A stretch of 64,000 nt of DNA from Berkiella_A sp964633725 (GCA_964633725.1 CAZWHY010000010.1:1-64000), one strand, 5' to 3'; shown: positions 1 to 8,866, numbered from the stretch's first letter. Notes: a model not told the origin generated them from the letters alone. Translations and numbers: made by a program.

Positions 1-8
1 TTTAAAAT

Positions 9-920
9 ATTATACCAGAAAAGATACGGTCATTCCATTTTGAATCCGCTATATCTGATATATTTGATTCATTTGGGGCGCTTGATACTGGTCTTTTTCT
101 GGTGGGTGGCGCAGTTCTTGATTTAATTGGTGGTGGTCAGTTGGTGGAGACTACAGATATAGATTTTGTTATTAAGAATAAACAATTAGGCGAGACGTTT
201 CAGCGTCAGGGGTTTGTGAAGTCAAATTTTATTGGTGGACTTTATACTCAATACAGAGGGATTGATTCAACACATATTGACATTAAAGAAACGGATGTTC
301 ATTCACCAGAGCAGGGTGATTGGCTTATTCATGATGCGTTTAAGAGGGACTTTACCATTTGTGCATTATTTTGTGGCAGAGAAGGTCAGGTATTAGATCC
401 AACTGGCAAAGGCATTGATGATGCCAAAAATAATTGCTTAAGAACGATTGTTAATGCAAAGCTAAGTTTACATCATGATCCGGTTCGAGTTTTAAGGGCA
501 ATAAAATATATTAGTCGAGGTTTTGTGCCTACACTAGAACTAGATTCCGCGCTTAAAGAGTGGGTGCCAGAAAATAATATTGACATAGGACATATGTTAG
601 CCGTGGTGCAAGGGCAATTAAACGCAAAAAATGCTGGAAAATATTTAGAGATACTACAAGAGTATGGCTTGATGGAAAAGCTAAACTGTCTGTTTTCACA
701 AAATGGAGTGCGCCAATTTATAGGGAATATGCTTGAAACCCGCCCATCAATTCATAATGCACATAGATGGCTGAACCCCCCACAAAACAGCGTATTATTT
801 TCATTAGGAGCATTAAGGAAGAATCCTAGAGCTCACGATTTACCTAAACCGCCAGCGAGAACTTCAGATGGGTTGGGTTATTTAGATTTAGAGTTAAAGT
901 TCAGCAGATGTAGAATATAA
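9..920 (+). CDS. Truncated CCA-adding enzyme / poly(A) polymerase-like nucleotidyltransferase
   Basis: This matches the N-terminal head and neck domains of class II tRNA nucleotidyltransferases and bacterial poly(A) polymerases. Visible motifs are the nucleotide-binding VGGAVLDL loop, the metal-binding DIDF pair, the RDFTI motif, and the later DPVRVLRAIKY helix. The family arginine in GGAVRD is leucine here. The frame is open from base 6, just after a TAA at 3-5, and the homologous N-terminus lies upstream of the first GTG (102). The true start is therefore a rare codon (ATT at 9) or has been lost to a frameshift. The protein is about 300 residues against roughly 400 for the family, and the C-terminal tRNA-binding part is missing. 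It is probably a decaying or specialised paralogue. The family assignment is firm, but activity is doubtful. Confidence 0.7.
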   Translation: MIPEKIRSFHFESAISDIFDSFGALDTGLFLVGGAVLDLIGGGQLVETTDIDFVIKNKQLGETFQRQGFVKSNFIGGLYTQYRGIDSTHIDIKETDVHSPEQGDWLIHDAFKRDFTICALFCGREGQVLDPTGKGIDDAKNNCLRTIVNAKLSLHHDPVRVLRAIKYISRGFVPTLELDSALKEWVPENNIDIGHMLAVVQGQLNAKNAGKYLEILQEYGLMEKLNCLFSQNGVRQFIGNMLETRPSIHNAHRWLNPPQNSVLFSLGALRKNPRAHDLPKPPARTSDGLGYLDLELKFSRCRI

Positions 921-1054
921 AAATGAATTTTCCCATAAAAGTACTACGTAAAAAATTCAAAACTCCGCCTCATTGCAGAGTACAGATATACTATGCAATG
1001 GCTAGATCGCTTGAATTTATTGGGTTTGTTAGCATATAAGTTTATAAATTTCGA

Positions 1055-1363
1055 TTATTGTTGTCGGTCACGAACAAGCTTAACCTCTAAATGAAAGCCT
1101 AATGCATGAGCATATTCATGCAATTTTTCTATAGAAGTTTTATAGCAGCCACCAGATTCTAATCTCGCAATTGCAGGCTGTTTTTTATGCAATAACTTGG
1201 CGACATCTTCTTGAGATAGCTTGCGAATTTTACGTGCGGCAATTAATTGGCTCATCAAAGCAAATTCAGCATCTAAAGCATCGTACTCAACTTTAAATGT
1301 TGGCTCTTCAAGTGCGTTTGCCTTGAACTGTGCCAAAGAAGGTCTTTTGGTGCTTTTAGTCAT
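1055..1363 (-). CDS. HigA-like helix-turn-helix antitoxin
   Basis: This 102-residue protein has an XRE-type helix-turn-helix at about residues 38-90 (LSQEDVAKLLHKKQPAIARLE). It is the usual antitoxin of HigBA/Gp49-type modules, which binds the toxin and represses its own promoter. It lies directly downstream of the toxin gene, and its ATG overlaps the toxin stop by 8 bases, so the two are translationally coupled in the toxin-first order typical of higBA. The palindromes at 1714-1748 are the likely operator. Type II module status is inferred from family and arrangement. Confidence 0.8.
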   Translation of the reverse strand: MTKSTKRPSLAQFKANALEEPTFKVEYDALDAEFALMSQLIAARKIRKLSQEDVAKLLHKKQPAIARLESGGCYKTSIEKLHEYAHALGFHLEVKLVRDRQQ

Positions 1364-1706
1364 TTTGAAATACCTCTTTCATTCTGTCTCTGGCAATTTT
1401 TAAATCTTTAGCAGGTGTTTTTTGCGTTTTTTTAATAAGCGAGTGCAGGATAATGACTTCTTTATTCACAACGTAACAAAAGAAGGCTCTTCCAATGCCG
1501 TCATCAGACTTAACTCTGATTTCGAACAACCCCTGACCTAAAGCCTTAACATGAGGCATACCAACATCAGATGGTCCGAATTGCTCAACAAGCTCTGTAA
1601 TGCGAACAAATCTGGCTTTTAGCTTTTTTGGCCATTTGCCTAAGCTAGCCACTACAGAATCATTTAAAAAAGTTACTTTCCACTTACTCATAAGCATAGC
1701 ATACAA
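1356..1706 (-). CDS. HigB-like toxin (phage Gp49-like, DUF891)
   Basis: The protein has 116 residues if started at the first ATG, or 111 from the ATG at 1691 (MSKWKVTFLND). It has the RelE/HigB fold signature of Gp49-like proteins: an N-terminal short beta strand, a lysine/arginine-rich helix (KWPKKLKARFVRI), then the strand pair around LFEIRVKSDDGIGRAFFCYV and HSLIKKTQKTP. Family members cleave mRNA on the ribosome. It is the first gene of a two-gene operon with the HTH antitoxin. No disruption is visible, so the module may be active. Confidence 0.8.
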   Translation of the reverse strand: MYAMLMSKWKVTFLNDSVVASLGKWPKKLKARFVRITELVEQFGPSDVGMPHVKALGQGLFEIRVKSDDGIGRAFFCYVVNKEVIILHSLIKKTQKTPAKDLKIARDRMKEVFQND

Positions 1707-1713
1707 ACTATTT

Positions 1714-1748
1714 ATATAACAAATATGTTATATTTATATCATAGATAT
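1714..1748. promoter_or_regulatory. Candidate autoregulatory operator of the toxin-antitoxin pair
   Basis: Two inverted repeats lie just upstream of the toxin start. One is ATATAACA-AATA-TGTTATAT at 1714-1733, with perfect 8-base arms. The other is ATATC-ATA-GATAT at 1736-1748. The position fits binding by the HTH antitoxin. The sequence is seen directly and the role is inferred. Confidence 0.5.
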
Positions 1749-1931
1749 GATTTATTAAGCAATAACAGATTGATTTTATTAATCGTTTAGTAAAGGTGGA
1801 ATTAAGCGTGTTATTACACTAAAGTTAATAGCTTGCGTTAATACAGTTGAGATTGACCCAGAGCACGAATTTACAGAATACTATTCTGCACACCCAAAAA
1901 AATATCCTGAAGTTATAGATTAAGGTTTTAT
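1749..1931 (+). other. Intergenic stretch with a short start-less reading frame
   Basis: A frame without an ATG runs from about 1785 to a TAA at 1921-1923, ending in HPKKYPEVID. It could be a remnant of a longer gene. No family was recognised, and nothing else was seen here. Confidence 0.2.
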
Positions 1932-2210
1932 ATGTTTGCAGTCATTTATCGCTTTAAGTTACAGCCCCATCAAGAATTATGTTACCAAAAATGCTGGAAC
2001 AACATTGCATCTTATTTTAAAGCGTACAGAGGCGCTATTGGTTCTTGTTTGCATAAAGGTAATGATAACTTGTGGGTGGCATATTCACGTTGGCCAGATA
2101 AAGAAACAAGAGATAATTCTTGGCCAGGTGAAGATACGCCTAGTTATGAACTACCTACAACTGTTCGTGAGGCCATTCAGAAAATGCAAACAATAAGAGA
2201 AAAAATCTGA
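1932..2210 (+). CDS. Small ABM-type ferredoxin-fold protein
   Basis: This 92-residue protein begins MFAVIYRFKLQPH. It has the strand-helix-strand pattern of antibiotic-biosynthesis-monooxygenase (dimeric alpha/beta barrel) domains: a first strand AVIYRFKL, an amphipathic helix with QKCWNNIASYF, and a second strand region LWVAYSRWPDKETRD. Members of this fold act as heme- or quinone-modifying oxygenases or have unknown small-molecule roles. An AAGG precedes the ATG by about 8 bases. It stands alone, convergent with tatC. A second overlapping frame at 1936-2196 is a shadow. The fold assignment is moderate, and no substrate can be named. Confidence 0.6.
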   Translation: MFAVIYRFKLQPHQELCYQKCWNNIASYFKAYRGAIGSCLHKGNDNLWVAYSRWPDKETRDNSWPGEDTPSYELPTTVREAIQKMQTIREKI

Positions 2211-2224
2211 ACAGCTAATAACAA

Positions 2225-2965
2225 TTAATATCTGTGAGGATCACTTTGAGTTTGATTGGGGAAAAAACGGTACAAAATTAAGCCTAGCTCAAATAATAAC
2301 ATTAAAGGCACAGCCAATAGCATTTGAGAAATGACATCGGGCGGGGTTAAAAGCATGCCTAAGACAAAGCAACCGACTACAATATAGCCTCGTTTATTCT
2401 GGAAGCTATTTTTATTAATTATGTTGAAATATAGCGCAGAATAAATCAGCATTGGGATCTGAAAGCATAGAGCAAAAATCATCACCATATTAGAGATAAA
2501 GCTAAAGTATGCACCGATATCTGTCATAACAGTCACTTGAGAGGGGGCGAAATGATAAAAAAAGCTCAATGCCAAAGGGCAGACAATGAAAAAGGCAAAT
2601 AAGCCTCCCAGATAAAATAAGAAGGTGCTTAAAGCAATGAGCGGGAAAAATAGCTTTTTTTCGTGTTGGTAAAGCCCTGGGGCAATGAATGCACAAAACT
2701 GGTAGATAAACACAGGGATTGTGGTAAACACAGCACACAGCATGCTGAGTTTTAATAAAATCGTTAGAGGCGCCGTGACTTGGGTGGCAATAATTTGATA
2801 ATTAGGCAGATGTCTAAGCAGAGGCTGTCCTAATAGATCAAATAAGGGCTGGCAAAATATAAAATATATCAAAAAAGCAGCCAAAAGTACGCCCATGGAG
2901 ATCATCAGTTTCTTGCGTAATTCGATGATATGAGAGATGGTGCGGGATTGTGGCTGGATAGGCAT
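2225..2965 (-). CDS. tatC: Sec-independent protein translocase TatC
   Basis: This is a 246-residue polytopic inner-membrane protein of normal family length with six predicted membrane segments. The conserved cytoplasmic N-terminus (HIIELRKKLMIS) and the periplasmic loop with FCAFIAPGLYQHEKK are clear TatC features. It is the twin-arginine signal receptor that works with TatA and TatB to export folded proteins. It is the last gene of tatA-tatB-tatC, 33 bases after the tatB stop. Confidence 0.95.
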   Translation of the reverse strand: MPIQPQSRTISHIIELRKKLMISMGVLLAAFLIYFIFCQPLFDLLGQPLLRHLPNYQIIATQVTAPLTILLKLSMLCAVFTTIPVFIYQFCAFIAPGLYQHEKKLFFPLIALSTFLFYLGGLFAFFIVCPLALSFFYHFAPSQVTVMTDIGAYFSFISNMVMIFALCFQIPMLIYSALYFNIINKNSFQNKRGYIVVGCFVLGMLLTPPDVISQMLLAVPLMLLFELGLILYRFFPNQTQSDPHRY

Positions 2966-2998
2966 AACGCGATATTTATTCCTGACTGACTTTTGGGT

Positions 2999-3178
2999 TT
3001 ACTTTTTAGGGGGCTGAATAGTTTGGTCTAGCTCTGTTTTGAGATTATGATATTGTTGTCTGGTTTTGCCCCAAAGCTTTCCTAGCATGAGTGCTAGTCT
3101 GTGTAGCTGTTGTGGTTTTAGTACGCAGATAGCGACTAGAATAATCACCAGCAATTCACTAAACCCAATAAAGCCCAT
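2999..3178 (-). CDS. tatB: Sec-independent protein translocase TatB
   Basis: This short gene of 59 residues starts MGFIGFSELLVIILVAICVL, the TatA/B N-terminal membrane helix with the SELLVI pattern of TatB. An amphipathic helix follows (KPQQLHRLALMLGKLWGKTR) and then a short charged tail. It is much shorter than enterobacterial TatB (about 170 residues), so most of the C-terminal tail is absent. Its ATG overlaps the tatA stop in a TAATG, indicating translational coupling. Identity is supported by gene order. Confidence 0.88.
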   Translation of the reverse strand: MGFIGFSELLVIILVAICVLKPQQLHRLALMLGKLWGKTRQQYHNLKTELDQTIQPPKK

Positions 3179-3345
3179 TATACGCTTTTGTCCTCTTTTT
3201 CAGATTCTTTTAAGCCTTTTCTAAAGCCTTGCAGCGCTTTGCCTAAATCTTCGCCTACATTGCGTAGTTTTTTTGTGCCAAATAAAACAATCACAATAAG
3301 GAAAATCAATAATAAAGAACCCGGACTGATGCCACCAATGCCCAT
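3178..3345 (-). CDS. tatA: Sec-independent protein translocase TatA
   Basis: This 55-residue protein has one N-terminal membrane helix (SPGSLLLIFLIVIVLFGTKK), the FG-T/K-K-L hinge, and an amphipathic helix (LRNVGEDLGKALQGFRKGLK). This is the TatA layout. It forms the pore component for twin-arginine export. A good AAGAGGT ribosome binding site lies at 3351-3357. It is the first gene of the tat operon, directly downstream of hinT. Confidence 0.92.
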   Translation of the reverse strand: MGIGGISPGSLLLIFLIVIVLFGTKKLRNVGEDLGKALQGFRKGLKESEKEDKSV

Positions 3346-3360
3346 ATCATACCTCTTAAA

Positions 3361-3693
3361 TTAAAATTTAGGTAATGGGCCACCGCCCAGCAAATGAAAA
3401 TGTAAGTGATAAATTTCTTGCCCGCTGTCTTTGCCTGTATTGATAATCGTTCTAAAGGAATCCATATTTTGTTGTTTGGCAAAGTTTTTTAGAGATGTCA
3501 TAATATAGCCTAGTAAGTCGCCATGTTCTTCTTGAACATCTTGTAAGTTGGCAATATGCAGTTTGGGTATAACCAACAGATGCACTTTGGCTTTAGGGTT
3601 GATATCTTTGATCACAAAAATATCATCATCCTCATAAAGCTTTTCACACGCTACTTTGCCTTCTACCATGTCACAAAATAAGCACTGACTCAT
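3361..3693 (-). CDS. hinT: HIT-family purine nucleoside phosphoramidase
   Basis: This HIT (histidine triad) protein ends with the catalytic HLHFHLLGG motif. Family members hydrolyse AMP-lysine and other nucleoside phosphoramidates. An earlier in-frame ATG exists at 3705. The start at 3693 (MSQCLFCDMV) is preferred because a GGAG lies nine bases ahead and the sequence then begins like HinT proteins. The N-terminal CLFC metal-binding pair is present. It is immediately upstream of tatA and probably cotranscribed. Confidence 0.92.
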   Translation of the reverse strand: MSQCLFCDMVEGKVACEKLYEDDDIFVIKDINPKAKVHLLVIPKLHIANLQDVQEEHGDLLGYIMTSLKNFAKQQNMDSFRTIINTGKDSGQEIYHLHFHLLGGGPLPKF

Positions 3694-3797
3694 ACAGATC
3701 TCCAATGTATGTTAGCAAGTTAAGTTTCATTGCTTTGATTGTCCTATTATAACAACAAACTTTGTAAAAAACTGTTCTTGCTCTGGCATTTTACGAC

Positions 3798-5981
3798 TTA
3801 CTGGCCCTTGCTTCGATTATGAACCTTATTTTTTGTACTCTCTTTTTTGGCAAGCACCTCTTCTTCCCGTGGCGCACTCGGGGCATGCGGATCAAGTATT
3901 TCTTCTTCTAGTGGGGTGTTAGGTGTATGCGGATCAATGATATCTTGTTCAGGTGGGGCAGATGGTCGCAGAGAAAAGTGTAAGCTGTGGCGTTTTTGGG
4001 GGTTGTCTTCTGCTGTTACTGGGGCAGAGAGTTGTTGAGAGGGGTGCAAATCAACATAAAGATTGGTTGGCGTGATCGGATGGGGTTTTACGAGTTGTTG
4101 TTCAGGGTTTTTTAGCAACATTGGGTCAGATGTACGCTGTAATAATTGACGCTGAGATTCACGCTGATTAATTTGATATTGTATCTCTTGCGCTTTATGA
4201 TTATTCAGGGCACTTTTCTGTGTTAGCGCGATTATTTTTTCTGTGGCTGCTTGTTTTTGTGTGTCTTGCTTGTCTACAATTTCTTGCGCTTTAAATTTCC
4301 TAATGGATTGCGTATCCAAATCGCGTTTCCTGTTATCTCGTTTAGATTCTGTTTTTTCTATCTCTTTTTCATTTTTGTTATAGGCTTTAGAGCCTGGTTC
4401 TAGTGTTTCTCGCGCGTCATATTTAACTTGTAATGCGGATATTGTTTTCTCAAATGCGTTTTTGACGCTTGTGAGAGCCTGATCCGCTTTCCCCAATTCT
4501 TCAACATTGGCATCATAAGTTTTGAGTATATGCTTCTCTGACTTTTTGAGCGCGGCAATATCTTCACTGGTTTCTAATTCCACTTTCATGCAAGTTTTCA
4601 AGTCTTTGTACGATGTGATATTTTCTTTTAGCAACACTTCTTGTTTGGCTACTTGGTCAAATTCTTGTTGTAAGGCTTGCAGTTTATCTTGTTCGACGTT
4701 TAGCTGTGCAGATAGGGCGGTGCGTTTGTCTGCAAGTGCTTGTTTTCTATGACGAAGGGAAGCAAGCGCTTGCGTGCTGGTTTGTAATTTTGCTTCGAGT
4801 AATTGTATGTCCTGCTTTATCTCAACAATATGCTCTGCCAAATTAGATTCTTTAGAAATATATTTCTCGATTTTTGCTTCACAACCTGTATCTTCAAATT
4901 CTAGTGCAGCTTGCATCGCAGAAAATCCTGAAAAGGTTTGCTCTGTTAGTGCTTCATCACTTTGTTTTGACAAGGTTTCTTTTTTCTCTGGGTTATCCTC
5001 TTTTTCCGCCAGTGCTTTGAATTTGTAATACGCAGCTTCATGCTCGCCTTGATTTTTATCATGGAGATCCATTTCAGATTCATGCTCGTCTTTTTGAGCC
5101 TGAAATTTTGCTTTTTTCTGAGATACTTTTAATAAACCTGCTTCTGCATCTACTTGTTCTGACTCTTTGCTTTCTATTTGTTCTTCTAAATCATCTATTA
5201 ATTCTAGTTGTTCTTCGATTTTTTCATCAATCTCCTCGATTTCCTCATCACACGCTTGAATGTGTTCTATCAGTTCCGCTACAACTATTTCTTGTACTTT
5301 TATTTCTTTGGCTAAAGTTTTCTTATGGCGTTGAACTTCTATTAAGCTAGTTTCACATTGCAAAATGGCATCATCAATCTCTTTGATTTGCGCTTCAATT
5401 TCCTTGATGTCATTAGAGAGTTCGCTCGTAATATTAATTTGTTCTTGAGAGATATTTTCAATAAGCTGTGCAAATTGCTCGAGATCTTTTTTGTCTTGTA
5501 TCAAGAGATAAGCTGAAAAATAGATGGATTTCAAGAAATTAATATATCCCATCAGATCCAGCTGTTCACGGATAAACTCTTTCTTTTGATTATAATAAGT
5601 TTGGTTATTGTTAAAGCGTTTTAGTTCTTCTGTTTTTTGGTCATTAATTTTTTGTTGGTAGCTGTCTTTGATTTCTAATTTGTTTTGCTCTAGTTCTGAC
5701 CAATATTGGGTTGGTAACATATATTTTTGTAGGGCGCGTATATAGGCTTCTCGATCGACTAGTATTTGCCAAGAAATATGGCCTTGGATATTGTTTGACG
5801 CTAAGACTTTGATAGAGTTCTCGGTTAAGCCAAAACGCTCTAACTGGCGATTGAAGTGTTGAACATCCGTTTGTGAGGCAAGTATTTTTGAACGAAGTGG
5901 CTCTTGCCCTAATGTGGCGTCATCTTCCAATATTTTCTGTAAAAATGGATCGTAAAAAAAAGAAATTTTTTCTGCAGCCAT
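3798..5981 (-). CDS. Long coiled-coil protein, candidate effector
   Basis: This 727-residue protein has no recognised enzymatic domain. Residues 1-100 are mixed and globular-looking. Residues of about 105-610 are almost continuous heptad-like coiled coil rich in E, K, Q and L, including an acidic run near residue 250 (EEIEEIDEKIEEQLELID). The C-terminus of about 100 residues is proline-rich and contains a tandem repeat of roughly 17 residues (DPHTPNTPLEEE then DPHAPSAPREEE), ending in a basic tail. There is no signal peptide or membrane segment. Such architecture is common in secreted effectors of intracellular Legionellales, but that role is inference. It stands alone between hinT and the ubiB remnant. 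Confidence 0.75.
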   Translation of the reverse strand: MAAEKISFFYDPFLQKILEDDATLGQEPLRSKILASQTDVQHFNRQLERFGLTENSIKVLASNNIQGHISWQILVDREAYIRALQKYMLPTQYWSELEQNKLEIKDSYQQKINDQKTEELKRFNNNQTYYNQKKEFIREQLDLMGYINFLKSIYFSAYLLIQDKKDLEQFAQLIENISQEQINITSELSNDIKEIEAQIKEIDDAILQCETSLIEVQRHKKTLAKEIKVQEIVVAELIEHIQACDEEIEEIDEKIEEQLELIDDLEEQIESKESEQVDAEAGLLKVSQKKAKFQAQKDEHESEMDLHDKNQGEHEAAYYKFKALAEKEDNPEKKETLSKQSDEALTEQTFSGFSAMQAALEFEDTGCEAKIEKYISKESNLAEHIVEIKQDIQLLEAKLQTSTQALASLRHRKQALADKRTALSAQLNVEQDKLQALQQEFDQVAKQEVLLKENITSYKDLKTCMKVELETSEDIAALKKSEKHILKTYDANVEELGKADQALTSVKNAFEKTISALQVKYDARETLEPGSKAYNKNEKEIEKTESKRDNRKRDLDTQSIRKFKAQEIVDKQDTQKQAATEKIIALTQKSALNNHKAQEIQYQINQRESQRQLLQRTSDPMLLKNPEQQLVKPHPITPTNLYVDLHPSQQLSAPVTAEDNPQKRHSLHFSLRPSAPPEQDIIDPHTPNTPLEEEILDPHAPSAPREEEVLAKKESTKNKVHNRSKGQ

Positions 5982-6243
5982 ATGTCTTCTACCCTGCGCA
6001 TAAAATCATTGTAATAGCACACAAATTACGTGCTTTACTTTATATAATATATACCTAGTAGGACAGAGAAATCAGGGATAAGTTCCAAGAACTATAACTA
6101 TTTGATAACATTAATTTTTTTTAGATAATAAGAAAAACCCGCCTAACCCAGCGGTCAATAGCGTTGCCAAACCCCCAGTGTTGTAGGGTATCTTGCTATA
6201 CTGTTAGTTACCTGGGTTTCGCGGGCTAGAGTTTGATAAAGCA
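5982..6243. other. Intergenic region holding a displaced ubiB 3' remnant
   Basis: This stretch of about 260 bases carries no intact gene. Its main content is the ubiB-like remnant at 6111-6190. The remaining bases are AT-rich and hold the start signals of the two flanking divergent genes. Confidence 0.5.
6111..6190 (-). pseudogene. Duplicated 3' end of ubiB (left copy of direct repeat)
   Basis: About 80 bases match the last codons of the intact ubiB at 8867-8945 in the same orientation. They include the codons for LLTAGLGGFFLL and a stop (TAA, 6111-6113). A two-base deletion relative to the intact copy breaks the frame. Together with the right copy it flanks the 853-residue gene, which appears inserted at the ubiB 3' end. 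Confidence 0.85.
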
Positions 6244-8805
6244 ATGAGTGAAAAAGTTATAGCCCTATTAGGCTGCACAATAAAAGAAGTACATAATTAT
6301 TTCTCAGAAGAGAGATTTTATATTGAATTTATAGATAATGTAACCAAAGATCCAGCCTACAAAGTAGATACTCAAGATTTCACTAAAAAAACAAATAAAT
6401 GGTTAAGCGAGCTTAAGATTCTACACCAAACTTTAACTGCAGAATCACACCAACCACTATCCTTTGGAGAACTATATAGGATAAAAAAAGAACTTCAATC
6501 TAACCTTGAATTAATGCATGATTTTCATCGGCCTCTTTTAATGGGTGTTGAAGAACTCTTTAAAACAGAACACCTAAATATTTGTAATAAGTTATTGTCA
6601 GAAATAGATAATAAGCTTACTGAGTTACAAAAAAAATCTCAGAACGTCAGTGAGGGAATCATAATTGTCTCCGAAGAGATGCACGATTATCTTGCAAATA
6701 ATAGGTTTAATGTTGAAGTCATTGGCAATAATGCTAACGCATTAGTCTATAAAGCAAATCACCAAGACTTTACTGAGAAAACAAATAAATGGTTAAGCGA
6801 ACTTAAGACACTACACCAAACTTTAATTGCGGAGCAACAACACCAACCATTATCCATTGAAGAGCTGCAGAGAGCAAAAAAAGAGCTTCAATCTGCCCTT
6901 GAGTTTATGCATTACTTTCATAACCCTGGGTTAATTGGCGTTGAAAGTGGCTTCAGAGAAAAGCAGATGAAAATTTCCAACTCGATAATTTTGAGTATAG
7001 ACAAGAGTATACAAAGCTTAAACGTCCCACTTTTAAACATGGGGAGGGGGGGTAATTCTCCAACAAACAATGAGAATGAGCCTAAGCCTCTAACAAACAA
7101 TGAGAATAAATCTAAGCCTGCTGTAAAGGAGAAAAAGGCAAAGATATTTTCACCTTATAAGGGAAAGCAGGAAAAAACACAGCGCTATGATATACCAGAG
7201 TATACAACCAAAATAACAGGTACTCCAGAATCTCAGTTTAGCCTCTATGAACACATCCCTAGATTTTTTATTAGTACTCAGCCTTGGGTGGACATTCCCA
7301 AGAGCTCAGAACTTTTAGCGTTACAGGCGTTATCTAAACGAGAACATGATTCAGGACAAGAGCAAAAGCCATTCTCAACACTTTTAAAGATGATAGATGG
7401 GTATCATGGATTAAATAAGACCGAGTTGGATACATTATTGCTTAGAGTGAAGATGCTGGGTCTTATTCATCGATACTCACAAGAAATATTAGAGGAATCT
7501 CCAAAAACAGAAAGAAGAGATCAACTAAAAACAACATCTATAAATGTAATGGGAAAATTCAGAAAAATAAAAAATGATATAATAAAAAAATTCAATGATA
7601 GCAAAAATTTAGAGCCCAATGGACTGTTGTATAATGCCGAAAATTTTAAAAAAGAGAACACTTCTTGGTTAGGAAGAATAGAAAATCTTTCTCTAGCTAT
7701 ATTGGCGGGTGAATATACCCCTTTAACGATTGGCGAGGAAAGGGAAATAATCGCTGACGTTAATCTTTTAATAGAATCAAGAGCCATAAAATTCCCTGGC
7801 GGAGGCACTGTTCTGCCACTGGAGTTTAGAGAGTTTAAGATAAATTGTAAAGTCGCATGTGATGAATTATTGCATGTCGTAAAGCAACACAGAATGATAT
7901 CTAATGAGCTTTTATCTATGGAAGAGCCTGTAGTAGAGCAATTAGATAATATTATTATTAATACCTATAACAAAGCTTTGTATTTAGGCGCTTTATATGA
8001 ACGTTCTAAAAGCCATGAATATATGTTAGATGATGAGGATGTTAGAGAGGTGGATGGTCTTGAGCTGAAAAGAAACCTCGGTAACGATGTCAGCATAGAA
8101 GATATGGATCCTTGTTGTCGCGGCTACGGCTGGGGTAAATTCAGAACTTTGTATGAGGAATGGTTAAAGCTTGATATTAAAAATCCTCCACCTGTTTCAT
8201 TTTACTTATGGCTGGAAGAGAAAGAGAATGAGATGTTTGACAGGCACATGGATACTGGTCATTTCTCTCCAGTTCAGGGAGACCGCAGCAAAAAACTTTC
8301 AAAAACATCAAGACTAAAAATAATAAAGAAGGATAATCAAAATATATTCGTTGATCTTAATTTCAAGCCTTTAAACAGTCTTGAAAAAATTGAGTATGTT
8401 ATAAATGCTCAAGACGAACTTTGGCTTAACTATAATCTAAACAATGAAGTCATTGGTCGCCACCATCCAAATATAATTGAAGACGCAAAACCTGTCTTAT
8501 GTGCAGGCCATATTACAATTGAAAATGGAAAAATAACATATATTGATAATGGCAGCGGACATTATCAGCCCTCCGCGCGACAATTATGGCAAGCATTATG
8601 CCTTTTACAGCACAGTGGCTTGATCTCAGAAAAAGAAGGCGCAACACTTGTTTGGATTATTAATCTGGTCGGCGACCCAAACAAAATGCACCAATTTTCT
8701 GAAATTAAAAATGACTTATGTGAAAATCCCAGATATAAACATCCTTCTTCAGATAGCATTTTTTCAGAATCACTGCCCAAAAACGTCAGGTGTTCAAAAA
8801 GGTAA
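6244..8805 (+). CDS. 853-residue repeat protein with C-terminal SGHYxPS domain, candidate effector
   Basis: The N-terminal part contains a module repeated with a period of about 130 residues. DFTxKTNKWLSELK occurs at about 45-58 and 175-188, each followed by an LHQTL...QPL...KKELQS...LE.MH helical block. A divergent third copy begins near residue 460 (FKKENTSWLGRIENL). Residues 265-310 are a low-complexity linker with a NNEN(E/K)xKP repeat and a lysine cluster. The C-terminus has AGHITIENGKITYIDNGSGH followed by YQPS. This SGHYxPS motif (771-777) is shared with plant IQM-type proteins and various bacterial effectors. No signal peptide is seen. The gene lies alone between two copies of the ubiB 3' end. 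The gene call is secure, and the effector role is inference. Confidence 0.8.
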   Translation: MSEKVIALLGCTIKEVHNYFSEERFYIEFIDNVTKDPAYKVDTQDFTKKTNKWLSELKILHQTLTAESHQPLSFGELYRIKKELQSNLELMHDFHRPLLMGVEELFKTEHLNICNKLLSEIDNKLTELQKKSQNVSEGIIIVSEEMHDYLANNRFNVEVIGNNANALVYKANHQDFTEKTNKWLSELKTLHQTLIAEQQHQPLSIEELQRAKKELQSALEFMHYFHNPGLIGVESGFREKQMKISNSIILSIDKSIQSLNVPLLNMGRGGNSPTNNENEPKPLTNNENKSKPAVKEKKAKIFSPYKGKQEKTQRYDIPEYTTKITGTPESQFSLYEHIPRFFISTQPWVDIPKSSELLALQALSKREHDSGQEQKPFSTLLKMIDGYHGLNKTELDTLLLRVKMLGLIHRYSQEILEESPKTERRDQLKTTSINVMGKFRKIKNDIIKKFNDSKNLEPNGLLYNAENFKKENTSWLGRIENLSLAILAGEYTPLTIGEEREIIADVNLLIESRAIKFPGGGTVLPLEFREFKINCKVACDELLHVVKQHRMISNELLSMEEPVVEQLDNIIINTYNKALYLGALYERSKSHEYMLDDEDVREVDGLELKRNLGNDVSIEDMDPCCRGYGWGKFRTLYEEWLKLDIKNPPPVSFYLWLEEKENEMFDRHMDTGHFSPVQGDRSKKLSKTSRLKIIKKDNQNIFVDLNFKPLNSLEKIEYVINAQDELWLNYNLNNEVIGRHHPNIIEDAKPVLCAGHITIENGKITYIDNGSGHYQPSARQLWQALCLLQHSGLISEKEGATLVWIINLVGDPNKMHQFSEIKNDLCENPRYKHPSSDSIFSESLPKNVRCSKR

Positions 8806-8866
8806 GGATATATACAACTTACTTGGTTGTCTCATGTTCTATTTTCAATGGGATCTTTGATGAGTA

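Noticed and set aside
924..1090. Plus-strand frame after the nucleotidyltransferase (MNFPIKVLRKKF...)
   Set aside because: It runs into the antitoxin gene's 3' end and has no clear ribosome binding site or family. It may be decayed tail sequence of the upstream gene.
4522..5350. Several Ser/Cys- or Leu-rich frames opposite the coiled-coil gene
   Set aside because: They are antisense shadows of the heptad-rich coding sequence and have no start signals.
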